Assembly (NCBI GenBank): GCA_016617785.1
Contig: JADILM010000011.1
Location: 124,001 to 188,000, forward strand
Direction of reading: 5' to 3'
From: Sporobolomyces roseus
Lineage: Eukaryota > Basidiomycota > Microbotryomycetes > Sporidiobolales > Sporidiobolaceae
DNA: 64,000 nucleotides
In this document: positions 10,671 through 20,562 of the stretch, in pieces
Numbering within the stretch: position 1 is the stretch's first letter
Layout: every line of letters starts with the position of its first letter
Position numbers and translations under genes: made by a program
Notes under the pieces: generated by a model
What the model saw: only the letters and a program-made list of their open reading frames with translations
Database searches by the model: none
Told to the model about the DNA's origin: nothing

Positions 10671-12470
10671 CTAGTCGTCGTCGGATTTACTCATGACAAT
10701 CATCATCTCCGCTAATCGACGAGCACAGTGTCAGCACGCGAAGCAAAGTAACTCGGAGAGATAGCTCACCTAATTGCTCATTCTGTTCCTTGACTTGTTT
10801 ACTCAACTCGATCACTTTCTTGCTCAAAGTCGAGATGACGAAATCCTTCTTATCTGTAGACGACGGTGTAGAAGTCGATAATGATGAAGAGCCTGCAGAG
10901 ACGTGAATCTGTCAGCGGTTTCTGAAATCAGATCAGCTCGACCCGAGAGCTTACCTTTCAATCTCGCAACTTCGACAGCGAGCTCCTTCGATACTTTACT
11001 CTGCAAGCTGATACATTCCTTGAACTCGGAGAAGCTTGTCGATTTCGCTTGAGCTTCTCGTAGCTGCACTTTGACGTCCGCTAGTTCAGTCTTGAACTTG
11101 TCCTCTGAGGTGGATTGAGCACTCGCGATTAAGAGATCCTCTACAGATCAGAGTTTTGTCAGCGAGTGTATGTAGAGAAGAAGAGGGAAACTTATTCACC
11201 TGCAAGCTTTGCGTTCGATTCCCTCAGTTCTCGGATTATCTCATGCTTCTCAGCTAATTGTTTGCTCGCCCTTTCCCTCATCTTCCTACTCTCCGAATTG
11301 GTCTTCTCTTCACGTTCTCTGAGTGATTTGATCTCAGCATCTTTCTGAGAGGACTCCTTCCTGAGCTCCTCCAGCTGTGAATCCGAGTTTCCGACTTTCG
11401 GTAGTGTCTGCTCCTCCTCCTTCCTTCGATCGGCGATAGCAGAGAGTACCATGTTGGTTTCTGAGCACCAAAGAGATATCAAAAAGCGTACACGACACGA
11501 CAACGAAGAATGATGTTGAGCTTACTTCCGAGTCTGTCCTTCTCCGATTTCAATTTCTTCTTGTCCGCCTTCAACTCGGCGTTCTCCTCCTTGAGCTCAA
11601 AGTTCTCACTTTGAAGCTGTTCCTTCTCGCGAAGCAGTTTCGAAACATAAAGTTTTACGTTATTAGGCACATTTTCGTTCTCCCCATGCTCGTCCCCCTC
11701 CATCGTCTCCTCTTCTTGCTCGTGCTCGCAATCCCCGGGCCAGACTACAAACTTGACTGTCTCGTCCTCGGACGCCGTAAATTGACGGTTCAGCAGTATC
11801 GCGCTGAGCCTTGTGGCAATGTGTCGAAGATCGTTCGGGATCACTGGAAAGTTGGGAACGATAGATGGTGCTGCGAAGTTCGCGATTTTCGGGCAGGGAA
11901 GTCGCAGTCGTCCAAGATACTTGGTCGCTTCGACAGCGTAGATGAATTGAAGGAGAATGAAGAGTTCCGAGTTGTAGAGCGAAGTACGATCGTAGAGAAC
12001 GAGGATTATGCAGCCTGCTCGACGAGCGAATCAGTCAGGGTCACACGGAGACTGCGAGACAGAGTGTACTCACCGAGTTCCAACGAGTCTGCTCTAATGT
12101 CCTCCGGGTGACCAGCGGACGAGAGATGTTCGACTTTGTCCAACAAGTAATCGACAACTACTTCATCGCTCGTCGAGGCCTTGATCTTCAACGTCTCGTA
12201 GGCTGTCTCCAAATCTTCAGGGTACGTGATACCATCGGTCTCCTCTTGTCCATGCCATGAGATCGTTTCTGATCCCTCCTCCTTGCGATCTTGTTTCTTC
12301 TCCTCCGTCGCCTTTCCCTTCCCCTTGATTCCCTTTGCATCGACACCGCCTTTGGGAGACTCTTCAAAGTACTCTGTACATTGTTCCTCTTCCATCTCCC
12401 TTGCTGCTTGTTTCTTCTTTGCCCTCTCCTCTTGTCTCCTTAGTTGCTTCATGTTGATCTTGCCTACCAT
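10671..12470 (-). CDS. Coiled-coil family protein A (left arm)
   Basis: At least six exons; the first is 12470-12074, the second 12014-11526, the last ends at the TAG at 10671. The basic N-terminus (MVGKINMKQLRRQEERAKKK) and Lys/Glu-rich region lead to a short conserved block (DLETAYETLKIKAS...DYLLDKVEHL), then a variable globular-looking region (residues about 135-215), a long coiled coil (LKEENAELKADKKKLKSEKD and later exons), and a C-terminal motif with FVISTLSKKV and NEQLAEMM. The DLETAY block and C-terminal motif are shared with gene B (15870-17097), so A and B are diverged members of one family that I do not recognise. The copy at 62622 has nearly the same first 150 residues and a very different centre. 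Function unknown; coiled coils suggest a scaffold or oligomer. Confidence 0.7.
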
Positions 12471-12661
12471 TCTAGCTGATGCCGTACGTTGTTATTGAGC
12501 TTGCGGATTGTTCGAAGCAGATTGGGGAAGGGTGAAGGGGGGGGGGGAAAGAAGGGAGAGAGGAAGAAGTGGGAGAGAGAGGGGAAAAAAGGACTGAGCG
12601 ATGTTCGGAGAAATACGAAGACCTCGCTCTTCTTTTTTGCGACTCTATTCGAGAGGGATGG

Positions 12662-12667
12662 TATATA
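12662..12667 (-). promoter_or_regulatory. TATA box of coiled-coil gene A
   Basis: The minus strand reads CCTATATACC about 190 bp upstream of the ATG at 12470. The stretch around it is almost identical upstream of gene A' (TATATA at 62427-62432), which supports it as a real core promoter. Confidence 0.55.
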
Positions 12668-12786
12668 GGTCTAGAGGGAGTGAAAGAGAAATACTGATTG
12701 CGAGGTGAAGAGGAAAAATCAAGACCAGATTTCAGCCCTCCCTCCTCATTCCGCCCTTTCCCCGTTCTGCCACCCGACACCGTCGA

Positions 12787-13229
12787 CTACACCGCTATCC
12801 GCTCTATCTCCACCGAATCTCGACAAAGCTCTGTCATCATACATTCGATCCGCATCCTTTCAGAGTCGTCGATTTCAATCTTCATTCCTTCTCTCAGCTT
12901 TGATCTTGAACCTGTCGAGCGCTTGCTCCGGTCGAGTGCTCTGTCGCGAGTTGACGTATACTGACAATCGTTGACGGAGACGTGTGCTACTCGGCATCCT
13001 GGCGGTAGCGAGACCTGACAATCGAAGGCGCCGACTGCGAAACATCGAGGGATCGGTCGAGGGGCCGAGGGGAAGAGAGGTCGGAGATGAGGGGGAGAGA
13101 CGAAGGAAGCGAAAGTAGAGTGGCGAAGAGAAGAGAGCGATTCGTGCCGAGGTAGAGGAGACTGAGGCGAATCGAGCGATGTTGACCTTTCGTCATTTGC
13201 GGACGCCGTTATTCCGACTCGGCGCGCCC
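12787..13229 (-). other. Conserved spacer with open frame between A and Rpp14-like gene
   Basis: The spacer matches 61846-62320 of the right arm at roughly 85 percent over its A-proximal 240 bp. The same minus-strand frame is open in both arms and shares DRSKRSTGSRSKLREG and KIEIDDSE, ending at the corresponding stop. Differences fall at all codon positions in the part I compared, so I do not claim a protein; it may be a 5' transcript or regulatory region of gene A. Confidence 0.35.
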
Positions 13230-13837
13230 TCACTCAACGACTCGGGCAATCTGGCTCAATAGCTGCGTCCTCCAATAGTCGAATCCAGTCTTCCCTCTCC
13301 CGGCGAATCCAGTGAATCGACTGAGATCACTCCAATCGTTCACCACTCTGATTCGATAGGTCGAAGAGTTGAGGAGCGATAGAGTGGTGAGGAGCTGAGG
13401 TGTGATGCTACGTAGGGGTAGAAGTGTGGATCAGCACACAGCAGTCGAGGTAGTTCGAAAGAGAAGAGAAAGGACACTCACGAACGAGGGAATCGAAGGA
13501 TGACTTCCCGATCTCCCGTGTCTTCGTCCACGTGCAAGAGAGTACTCGCAGGTGGTTGTATCTCTACGATGTCAACCTCGTTCGAATTGACTCCTCCTGC
13601 AGTCCCAAACCATTCCGTCAACTGTTTTTGAAGGATTTGAAGTAGTGTAGGTTCGTCGATCGGGAGACTTCCGGTTTGAATTGACAGTGGAGAGCTAGAT
13701 CAACGAGTTACGCTTAGCTCATCAAGCTCCGAGGAAGTGCCAGGGGGAGGGCATTTAAGAGAGGGAGAAACGAACATGAGGAGGAGAGCGTAGTGGTGTT
13801 GAGGGACATGCTTCGAGACTGCGCGACTAGTGGGCAT
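13230..13837 (-). CDS. Rpp14/Pop8-like RNase P/MRP subunit (left arm)
   Basis: Exons 13837-13776, 13694-13482 and 13407-13230 give 150 residues. Intron 1 has a GTTCGT donor and CTAG acceptor, intron 2 GTGAGT and GTAG; both are reproduced at the same sites in the right-arm copy. The product begins MPTSRAVSKHVPQHHYALLL, continues with LLQILQKQLTEWFG and ends with a block containing SITPQLL...STYRIRVV and DLSRF. This order (HY-hydrophobic strand, a helix before WFG, LLxxLxLL...YRIRV) resembles the Rpp14/Pop5/Pop8 family, small RNA-binding subunits of nuclear RNase P and MRP, which process tRNA and rRNA precursors. The match is by pattern only. Its ATG lies 22 bp from the divergent ATG at 13860. 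Confidence 0.5.
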
Positions 13838-13859
13838 CCTTATAGAGGCTTACTGAAAG

Positions 13860-14009
13860 ATGGGGCGAGTTCCCAAGAGCAGGAGTGAAGTGGAAGAGGA
13901 AGAGCGGGCATTCCCTCTCTCAACTTTAAACGATTCACTTCAAAAGACTCAAAGCTCTGTCAAAGACCTAGCAGTCGACCAGACCACTCTATATCTATTC
14001 TATCAGTAA
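13860..14009 (+). pseudogene. Hsk3-like short coiled-coil ORF, truncated by a stop
   Basis: The frame starts MGRVPKSRSEVEEEE and runs 49 codons to TAA at 14007-14009. The right-arm copy (61228-60977) has TCA at that codon and continues to 83 residues, with a 24-bp stretch around the change aligned without gaps. The helical segment (LNDSLQKTQSSVKDLAVDQT) recalls the DASH/Dam1 kinetochore subunit Hsk3 in size and pattern, but this is tentative. The homologous sequence continues beyond the stop to about 14076, so the left copy looks inactivated. The TAA lies inside GTAACC; if that had become a splice donor the frame could be rescued, but no acceptor is evident. Confidence 0.45.
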
Positions 14010-14076
14010 CCTCGAGCTACTTCAAGCGTCATCAGAGGTGTAGCGGAAGAGATTGAGTTGAAAGTTGTAGGAAGGA

Positions 14077-15713
14077 ATGATCAAGGTTCAACTGAGCGAA
14101 GGAAACGCTAGGGAGCTCAGGGAGATAGCTGGAACTATCAAAGTGACTACTAAAGGTAATCTCCAGCTATCCATCGCCAGATTAAGAGCTGACTGGGTTC
14201 TCTTTCGCAGATCTTTCGCTTTGTGGAAACTCTGTCCTCTCCCTCCTCTCTCGCATCTTCACTCTGCTCGCCTTGACAAGCTCGGAGGCGGATCAGATCA
14301 AGAATATCGTCCCCCTCTCCGCCTCTCTGCTCCGATTGGCGAACGAAAAGATCAATAGCTACCCTTACCGAGAAGTCCCTCTCTGTTGGAGACGACTCTA
14401 CACCGATGCTACCCTACTCAAGTCGGTCTCCCACTTACTCCAGATCGATGTAAGTGAAGACGCACTCCTCGAGGTCATCAGGGGTCTAGACATGGCGTTG
14501 ATCGTCGCAGGAGCACCTGGACAAGATCGACCTCACTTCCTTTTCAAGATCATCTCGATCGCTCAATCCCTCCTGCCACCGAACAACTCCTTTATAAACG
14601 ACAATCCTCGACCTGCGAAGCGTCCCCGCCTCTCTACCCCCTCAATTCGCCTCGATCCACCTTACCTTGCTCGACCTACTCCAGTTCTCGCCTCTCTTCC
14701 CGATTTCCTCCTTCCCTCTACCGACCCATCTCATCAGCGCCCCTTCATCGTCAGATCAGCAGCATCAGACTGGACGGCAACAGAGAAATGGAAAGATGTT
14801 GAATACCTGAGATCGATCGGAGGAGGAAGAGGGAGAGTTGTTCCCGTCGAGGTCGGAAGTGATTACACGAAAGAAGGATGGGGTCAAAGGATCATCTCTT
14901 GGGACGACTTTCTCGATTCGATGTTCGACCAAGATGGAGGAAAGGAGGAGAAGGAAACGTTTTATCTCGCACAACATTCACTCCTCACTCAATTCCCTTC
15001 CCTTTCGAAAGACTTTCCAATTCGTTCACTCGTCTACTCGGAACCTCCTGCACTCGTGGATTACCCTGACTTTACACCACCTGGAAACGAGGAAGGATGG
15101 ATCATGAATGCTTGGTTAGGAAGAGGAGGGACGGTTAGTCAAGCTCATACTGATCCGTACTGGAACTGCTACGGTACCCTCCCTTTCTCTCTCATCCTTC
15201 TTCGACTGAGAATATCGGATGAGCTGATCCAGTAAGCGTTCTGCGCTCTTCGACAGTGCAAGTCGTCGGTTCGAAATGGGTTTGGATCGCTCCTCCTTCT
15301 GTTGGAGCTCACATGGCTGCCTTCGGAGGAGTTCTCTCGACAAAAGCGGACAGTGTAGAACAAGAAGGAGATTCAACAGCGACTGATTTCATGACGAATA
15401 CCTCGACTATCGATGTTACTCAAACTCTCCCGTCTTCGTCCATCACTTCGCCTGATGAAACCTCCGATTATCCTCCCGCATTCTTGCAAGAGGTCGAACC
15501 GAAAGCTCAGCAGATCGTATTGGAAGCGGGAGATATTCTGGTCATGCCTCCTGGGTGAGTCTTCTCTTCTCTCCCTCACTTTTTGCCCTCACCTCGCCGC
15601 TCCCCTCCGTCCGAGACTCTCACTGAGCAAAGTTGAGTATATCTTGTGCTCGCAGGTGGTGGCACGCGATGAAGAGTCTCGAGACAAGTTTCAGCATCAG
15701 CATTTGGTTTTGA
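14077..15713 (+). CDS. JmjC-domain 2-oxoglutarate oxygenase (left arm)
   Basis: Exons 14077-14155, 14211-15173, 15257-15554 and 15656-15713 give 465 residues, the same length as the right-arm copy. The N-terminal half is helical, followed by RPFIVRSAASDWTATEKW and a JmjC core. NAWLGRGGTVSQAHTDPYWN places the Fe(II) ligands at about His339 and Asp341; the third is His450 in PPGWWHAMKSLE, and SFSISIWF closes the domain. The layout resembles KDM8/JMJD5-type protein hydroxylases, acting in nucleus or cytosol with 2-oxoglutarate and O2. A 40-residue acidic insert lies between the ligands. The start is the first ATG in frame after the Hsk3-like ORF; longer N-termini are possible. It converges on gene B (stops 156 bp apart). 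Confidence 0.8.
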
Positions 15714-15869
15714 TTCTCTGAACACACTTCGCAAGAACTCGAGCTGTCGATCTCTCGTTCATCACACGAGCAAACTATGAGCTGTTGATGATGAGGTGAG
15801 GACTTGATTCGTTTTCGTTCCGAGCTTTGAGAACTGTTCAAACTGATTCTTCCACTCTCCCTTCTCAGG

Positions 15870-17097
15870 TTACTCGAATCCAACCTTACTCATTTCGACC
15901 ATCATCTCGGCTGCAGCAGTCAACGAGAACATCGTCAGCAACACTCGAGTCTATGAAGAGCAAGAGAGAACTCGCCTAGTTGATCATTCTTGTCCTTGAC
16001 TTGACGACCCAAATCTTTCACTTGACGACTCAAACTCTTGATGACGAAGGTGGTCTTGTCGGGAGAAGCTGCTTGAGAGGAATTGGATGAAGAGGAGGAA
16101 GCTAGAGCAATCAAGGCTGTCGGTAAGACGGACAGAGAGAAGAGTGAAGAAGTGTTACGTCGTAATTTCGCAAGTTCCTCTTTCAACTTTGCAACCTCAC
16201 TCTTCTCCTTCTCCAGCTCACTCTTTACATCCTCTTTCTCACTCCTCACTTTCTCTAGCTCAGCTGCTTTCTCATCCCTCGCTTTGTATCCTTCTTTGAC
16301 TTCGGCTTTGTACTCGACTAATTCCGTTTTCATCTTCTCCAACGCTCCTTTCGATTCCTTTGCTCCCTTCTCAGCAGTGTCGAGTCGAGCTCTTTCTTTT
16401 GCGTCTGTACCGTGGGTCCTCTTGAATTCGTCGAACTTTGAGTTCGACATCGTTTCTTCGCATATTGTCGCAACGAGGAGAGGCTTGTTCAAGCTCGGTT
16501 GATCCTTTAGTATGGGAAGTTTAAGCTTTGCGAGATGGTGGTTCGCTTCGTAAGTGTAGATCTTCTGAACGATTGGGAAGAGGGTGCTGTCGAGGGTGGT
16601 CGCTCTTGAACACGCAATTAAAAGCGCAGATCCGACAGCTTCGTAGCTAAGTTTCGTCTCGTCTCCGAGGAACTTGACAGTGCACACGCTTCATTAATCA
16701 GCGAACAATTCAGCCGGGTTTGAATGGGCTTGCTTACTAGGTTCGTGAGTTTGTCGTGGAGAACTGATAGTAGCTCTTCATCGCTCAGCTTTATATCGAT
16801 GTCGAGCATTCGATACGCTTCTCGGACGTCTTTCGTCGAGAATGCTACTCCGAGGGGCGTCTGGCCTTCACTCCAGCGAATCTCTGCCAACTTGACTTCT
16901 TTCTTTCCCTCCTTTCCACCTTCTCTTCCCTTTCCCTTGACTTCCCCAGTAGTATCTGTCTTCCTCATATCCTCGAGAGGTGGCATATCTGCACAGTCGT
17001 CGTCTTCGGTCGAAGCGGTTGTCCTGTTTCCTCCTCCCTTGTTGTTCTCTTTCTGCTTTCCCCCCTCCGCTTTCGATTGCTGCTTCTTAGGTGCCAT
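15870..17097 (-). CDS. Coiled-coil family protein B (left arm)
   Basis: Four exons: 17097-16738, one starting about 16672, one from CTTCCTCC, and a last short exon ending at the TAA at 15870. The N-terminus is basic (MAPKKQQSKAEGGKQKENNK), then a DVREAYRMLDIDIKLSDEEL block related to gene A, a variable region of about 110 residues, a long Lys/Glu coiled coil (ESKGALEKMKTELVEYKAEV onward) and the family C-terminal motif (FVIKSLSRQV, NDQLAEMM). The coiled coil is almost identical to the right-arm copy at 57999-59223, while the variable region is not. The last intron starts with GC rather than GT (CTAG|GCGAGT). Function unknown. Exon 2 starts after GTCAAG by comparison with the right arm. Confidence 0.7.
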
Positions 17098-17216
17098 GCT
17101 TGCTCGAGAGTAGATATAGTCGTGAAGAAAAGGTATGAGAATGGTCGAAAGCGGTGTAGTCGAAGTGAAAGCGAGAGAGGAGAGGGAGAGAGAGAAAGGA
17201 AGGGGAGAGAAAGAGT

Positions 17217-17306
17217 GGGAAATTCGAATCCGGACTCCTCGGAGTTCTGAGCTCGTAGGAGTAGAGTCGCGATACTCTGCTATCTTACTGAGCTACGAGG
17301 TAGCCT
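17217..17306 (-). ncRNA. tRNA-like or hairpin element upstream of gene B
   Basis: Read on the minus strand it begins GGCTACCTCGTAGCTCAGT, like a tRNA 5' end with an A box, and ends GGATTCGAATTTCCC, like a B box. But the 5' acceptor strand has no partner at the 3' end, so it does not fold as a tRNA. An ACTCCT...AGGAGT hairpin is kept in the right-arm copy at 57787-57875 although the B box is not. It may be a decayed tRNA gene or a small RNA of its own. Confidence 0.25.
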
Positions 17307-18130
17307 CAATGTGAGTTGACTCGCTCAGAGACTGAGGACAGAAACATGCGAAGATCATTCCTCTTTCGCTCACTTTTCTCGACCTTCACCTCCCTCTTCC
17401 TCTACCACACGCTGAGTCAGCTCCGGTACCGGATCGTGGTCGAGTGCACCTCCAAAAGATACGCAAGTCTCCGACGAGGTCAGACTAGGCGAATTTCTGC
17501 CGCTTTCTCCCATCTCTTGCGATCGATTCTGACCTCTGACTCCCCGTAAGCTTCTGGTGGGCCGCCCTATTACGTATCTATCTCCACCAGAGCTACTCAT
17601 CGTTCGTCAGCCTTGCCCAGGGTCTGATCTATCCAACATTCACTTGATCTCCAAGGGATTTCCTCCCTTTCGCATCCATCGGCTTGACACTTCCCGCGCC
17701 GACTCAGTGCTTCCGCCTTATAGGCCTGAGAGGTGTCCGATCGAGTCGCTGTCGTCCATAAGTGTGTTTACGAAGCTGGAGCCAAGTCAACGTACAGAGT
17801 TCGACAGAGCCGAGCTAAATCGCAAAAGCAAAGAATCGACATCGCAGTTAGTTGAAGCGCGATAAAGCAGCAGGAGTCCTTGTAATGGATGAAGATAGAC
17901 CTGATGCCGGGTCCCAAGCAACATAGTAGGAGAGGAGGGCTAGAAGAGGGACGAAAACGAAACGAGTGAAGGATCGAGAGCAATACAAGCTGAGAGATGG
18001 ATGAGCGCTTAGCCGAGGATGATGTGGTGATTGACGACACATAGCTTGTTGATCTAGCTAGCTAGAAAGGCTGCTAGAGAGGCAGAGTCGAATCTCGATC
18101 GAGGGGAAGGAAAGTTGAGGGAAGAGAAAG
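17307..18130. other. Spacer conserved between the two arms
   Basis: This spacer between gene B and the F-box gene is close to the sequence at about 56970-57786 (reverse orientation). Parallel frames occur in both arms, for example one containing ISKGFPPFRIHRLDTS (plus strand, 17557-17865; counterpart minus strand 57537-57277) and one containing RFVFVPLLALLSYYV (minus strand, 18042-17848; counterpart plus strand from 57055). The substitutions I could read are not clearly concentrated in third positions, so coding is doubtful. Confidence 0.4.
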
Positions 18131-18139
18131 GGCGAAAGG

Positions 18140-18318
18140 AAGCTGCGAGTTCTACTTGAGGGTATCGATGGAGTTGCGTAGGTCTTACGTCACTGTCTCG
18201 TTCTCTGGCTAGCTGTTCGAAGTGGTTGGTCGAGGGTCAAGAGCTGTCTCGATTCTTTCATCTCTCTCGTTCCCGCCCTTCACTTCAACGACTCAGAACG
18301 ACCCGAGATTAGTCTAGG
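18140..18318 (+). promoter_or_regulatory. Conserved 5' flank of F-box copy 2
   Basis: The segment with GGTTGGTCGAGGGTCAAGAG and the TTTCATCTCTCTC tract is nearly identical upstream of F-box copy 3 (56799-56965, other strand) and less similar at copy 1. It ends right at the position of the lost start codon. Conservation of a promoter beside diverged coding parts is notable. Confidence 0.45.
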
Positions 18319-19842
18319 AGGGCTTCAGTATCTTCAGAATCGCATGAGGTGAGCACCCTGAGTCTCCACGCTGTCTCTCTCAGCCGATTGACCTCTCCTT
18401 CTCCTCAGTCTTCCCCTCGAATCGATTACTTCTCTTCCCTCCCCAATGAACTCCTCGATAACATATTCGAATACCTCTATGATCAAACTCCTCCCCCTCT
18501 TCCTCTATCCAAGCGCCTTCGACCCTGGTTCGAGAAACACTTCTATCGAAAATTCTCGTTCTCTTCCTTCGATTCCCTCGCCGAGTTCGCCGACACCCTG
18601 TTTGAATCGCCGCGGATAGCGCAATACGTTCTCGTACTTAGGCTGGAGGAGGAGGCCGCCTCAGACGAAGAATCTTCCGACAATTCCTATAACCAGGTTC
18701 AGAGGCTGCTCACCCTGCTCCCTCGTTTGATTCCCCGTCTCCCACACCTCGTCGAACTCGACTTACCCTACGCTCCACGGCAACTCATCCCTGCTGCTGG
18801 TCCTCTTCCCACTCCTCAAGCTCTCACCCGACTTCGATATTTGGCGATATCTCTCGAACTAGACTGGGACGAATGTGTCCATCTAGACAGACTCGCGCAG
18901 TTCGGATCGCTTCCTTGTCTAGAGCGAGTAAAGTTCTACCAATGGGACGAGGAGCACTTCAAATGTCATCGATCGGAATCGACCGTTCTTCCTCACGTTA
19001 CTACCCTCGACATACGCGGCTCCCCACCTTGCCAAGCCAGTATCCAGGCTCTCACCTGCCTCTGTCCTTCTCTGATTCATCTTGAACTACACGATTCGGA
19101 CAGCTCGTCATTCAGCGATTGCATTTCCCATCTTCCTGCCACTCTTCATTCCCTCTCCCTCTTTACCTCCGATCACTACGACATAGATTTCAGCTTGTCC
19201 CACTTCTCTCAACTTCGATACCTCCGTTTCGGTTCACCGTTCTCCGCCGCAGATATCGTCTCGACCCTTTCCGATCTACGGTCCCTCGTTCACCTTCATC
19301 TGGAGAAGGGAGGCTACGGCATCGGCAGAGTGAAGGATCTCCTTCCCCGCCTACCTTCTCTCAAAGTGGTGACGCTCGATTTCGACAAAGGTACTCGAGG
19401 CGGACGAATCTCGAGACCTTCTGCGGTCAACTTCAACGCAGAATCGGAGGTCAGGAGATGCTCGATCCGCAGTATGGGAGAAGAATGGGTACGGCCGGGC
19501 GAAGAAGACGGGAAGCGTTTTGATGCGGCTGGGATGAGGAGCTTGTTGAAGCTGGCAGAGAGAACCGGAATCACCGTCGATGGCACTGCTCTTTCCGCTC
19601 TCCAAACGTTGGAAGACTTCTACATCGAAGCGAACAACCGAGCTGTCGTCTTTGCTGCTTCTACAGCGGATGTCTGGTGGCTCCGGCTATATCAGTATGC
19701 AGGATTGAAAGATGGAACCGTAGTGCCGTACTTTGAGACGGAATCACTCGACTTCGAACGGGTGGAAATCGTCGAGCATGAGCTACCAGAAAAGAGCTGG
19801 TACGTGCTGAGCTTGAGGAATAAAGAGCGCAGTGAGGGATAG
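18319..19842 (+). pseudogene. F-box/LRR gene copy 2, start codon lost
   Basis: Exon 1 is 18319-18348 and exon 2 18409-19842 by comparison with the other copies; the frame is open for 487 codons. The first codon is AGG (18319-18321), where copies 1 and 3 have ATG in the same context; copy 3 reads CTAGGATGGCTTCAGTATC and this one CTAGGAGGGCTTCAGTATC. A TAG lies in frame just upstream, and the next in-frame ATG is at 19474, after the F-box and most of the LRRs. An ATG at 18344 is out of frame after splicing. The protein would have an F-box (LPNELLDNIFEYL), LRRs and the WYVLSLRNKE ending. With no internal stop, this is a recent loss, or the gene uses a non-AUG start or another first exon. Confidence 0.75.
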
Positions 19843-20562
19843 TATGGAGGCAAAAAGAAAGTTTGGGAACGCTTGACGAGGGATTGATGGATTTGAATTC
19901 GCTTGTTTTGTCAGTGTGTTGAAACTGGATGATACTACTTTTACTCTCTTATTCAAGATGACTCGTGCGAGAATTCCAGAGGACCTTCAAGCGAGATAGC
20001 AATTGTAAATCGGGAGACGGTGAGAGGCTGAACTCGACGCAGATGCGAAGTCGGCGTTACCCTCTCTTCTGCTTTCGCTTACTCTCATCAACGGTTCGAC
20101 CCACTATGATGGTGAAAAGACCAAGTGAGTAGAGTCGCAGCTATCTTACATGCCTCTGTCAGACATACTCAACAACTCTTCGACTCCTTCGCAAGATCAT
20201 CCGTGGTTTCCTGCTCTCCTTCCTCCTGAAACGCCCTGTCTATAGTATTCCCAGCCCATACATTTGTCCTCTATCACCAGAGAGGCTCCTCGAAAGATCC
20301 TAAAGGAAGCAGAATCCTGACCCTTCCCTCGCTTCCTCAGATCTCGGTCCGTTTCGCGCCCCTCCTGTCCTCAATCTCATGTGTGGTTTCGAACTTAGTG
20401 TCTTCCTCTTATCCGTATACCTCCAATTTTCTTGACGTGTAGGTCCAAAATCCAAGCCTGCTGATCAACACGGCTTCGAAGAGAGAAATTTTTGACGGGG
20501 GCTCAATTCATGCGTGAGCTTCCCCTCAATATCTCTCTTTCCCTTACTCCCCTCCTAGCTCC
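19843..20562. other. Intergenic, left edge of single-copy region
   Basis: Between F-box copy 2 and VPS36. I see no reading frame with protein-like content, repeat or RNA gene. Homology to the right arm appears to stop near the F-box stop codon, so the duplication boundary probably lies here. Confidence 0.35.

Larger units (their letters stand above)
10671..19842 (+). repeat. Left arm of large inverted segmental duplication
   Basis: Gene order A(-), Rpp14-like(-), Hsk3-like(+), JmjC(+), B(-), F-box(+) is mirrored at 55325-64000. Introns, stop-to-stop distances (156 and 154 bp) and the 22-bp gap between divergent start codons are kept. Spacers match by eye at roughly 85-90 percent in the parts compared. 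Confidence 0.9.

Noticed and set aside
17217..17306. Complete tRNA gene
   Set aside because: A-box and B-box-like sequences are present, but no 7-bp acceptor stem and no convincing T stem can be formed.
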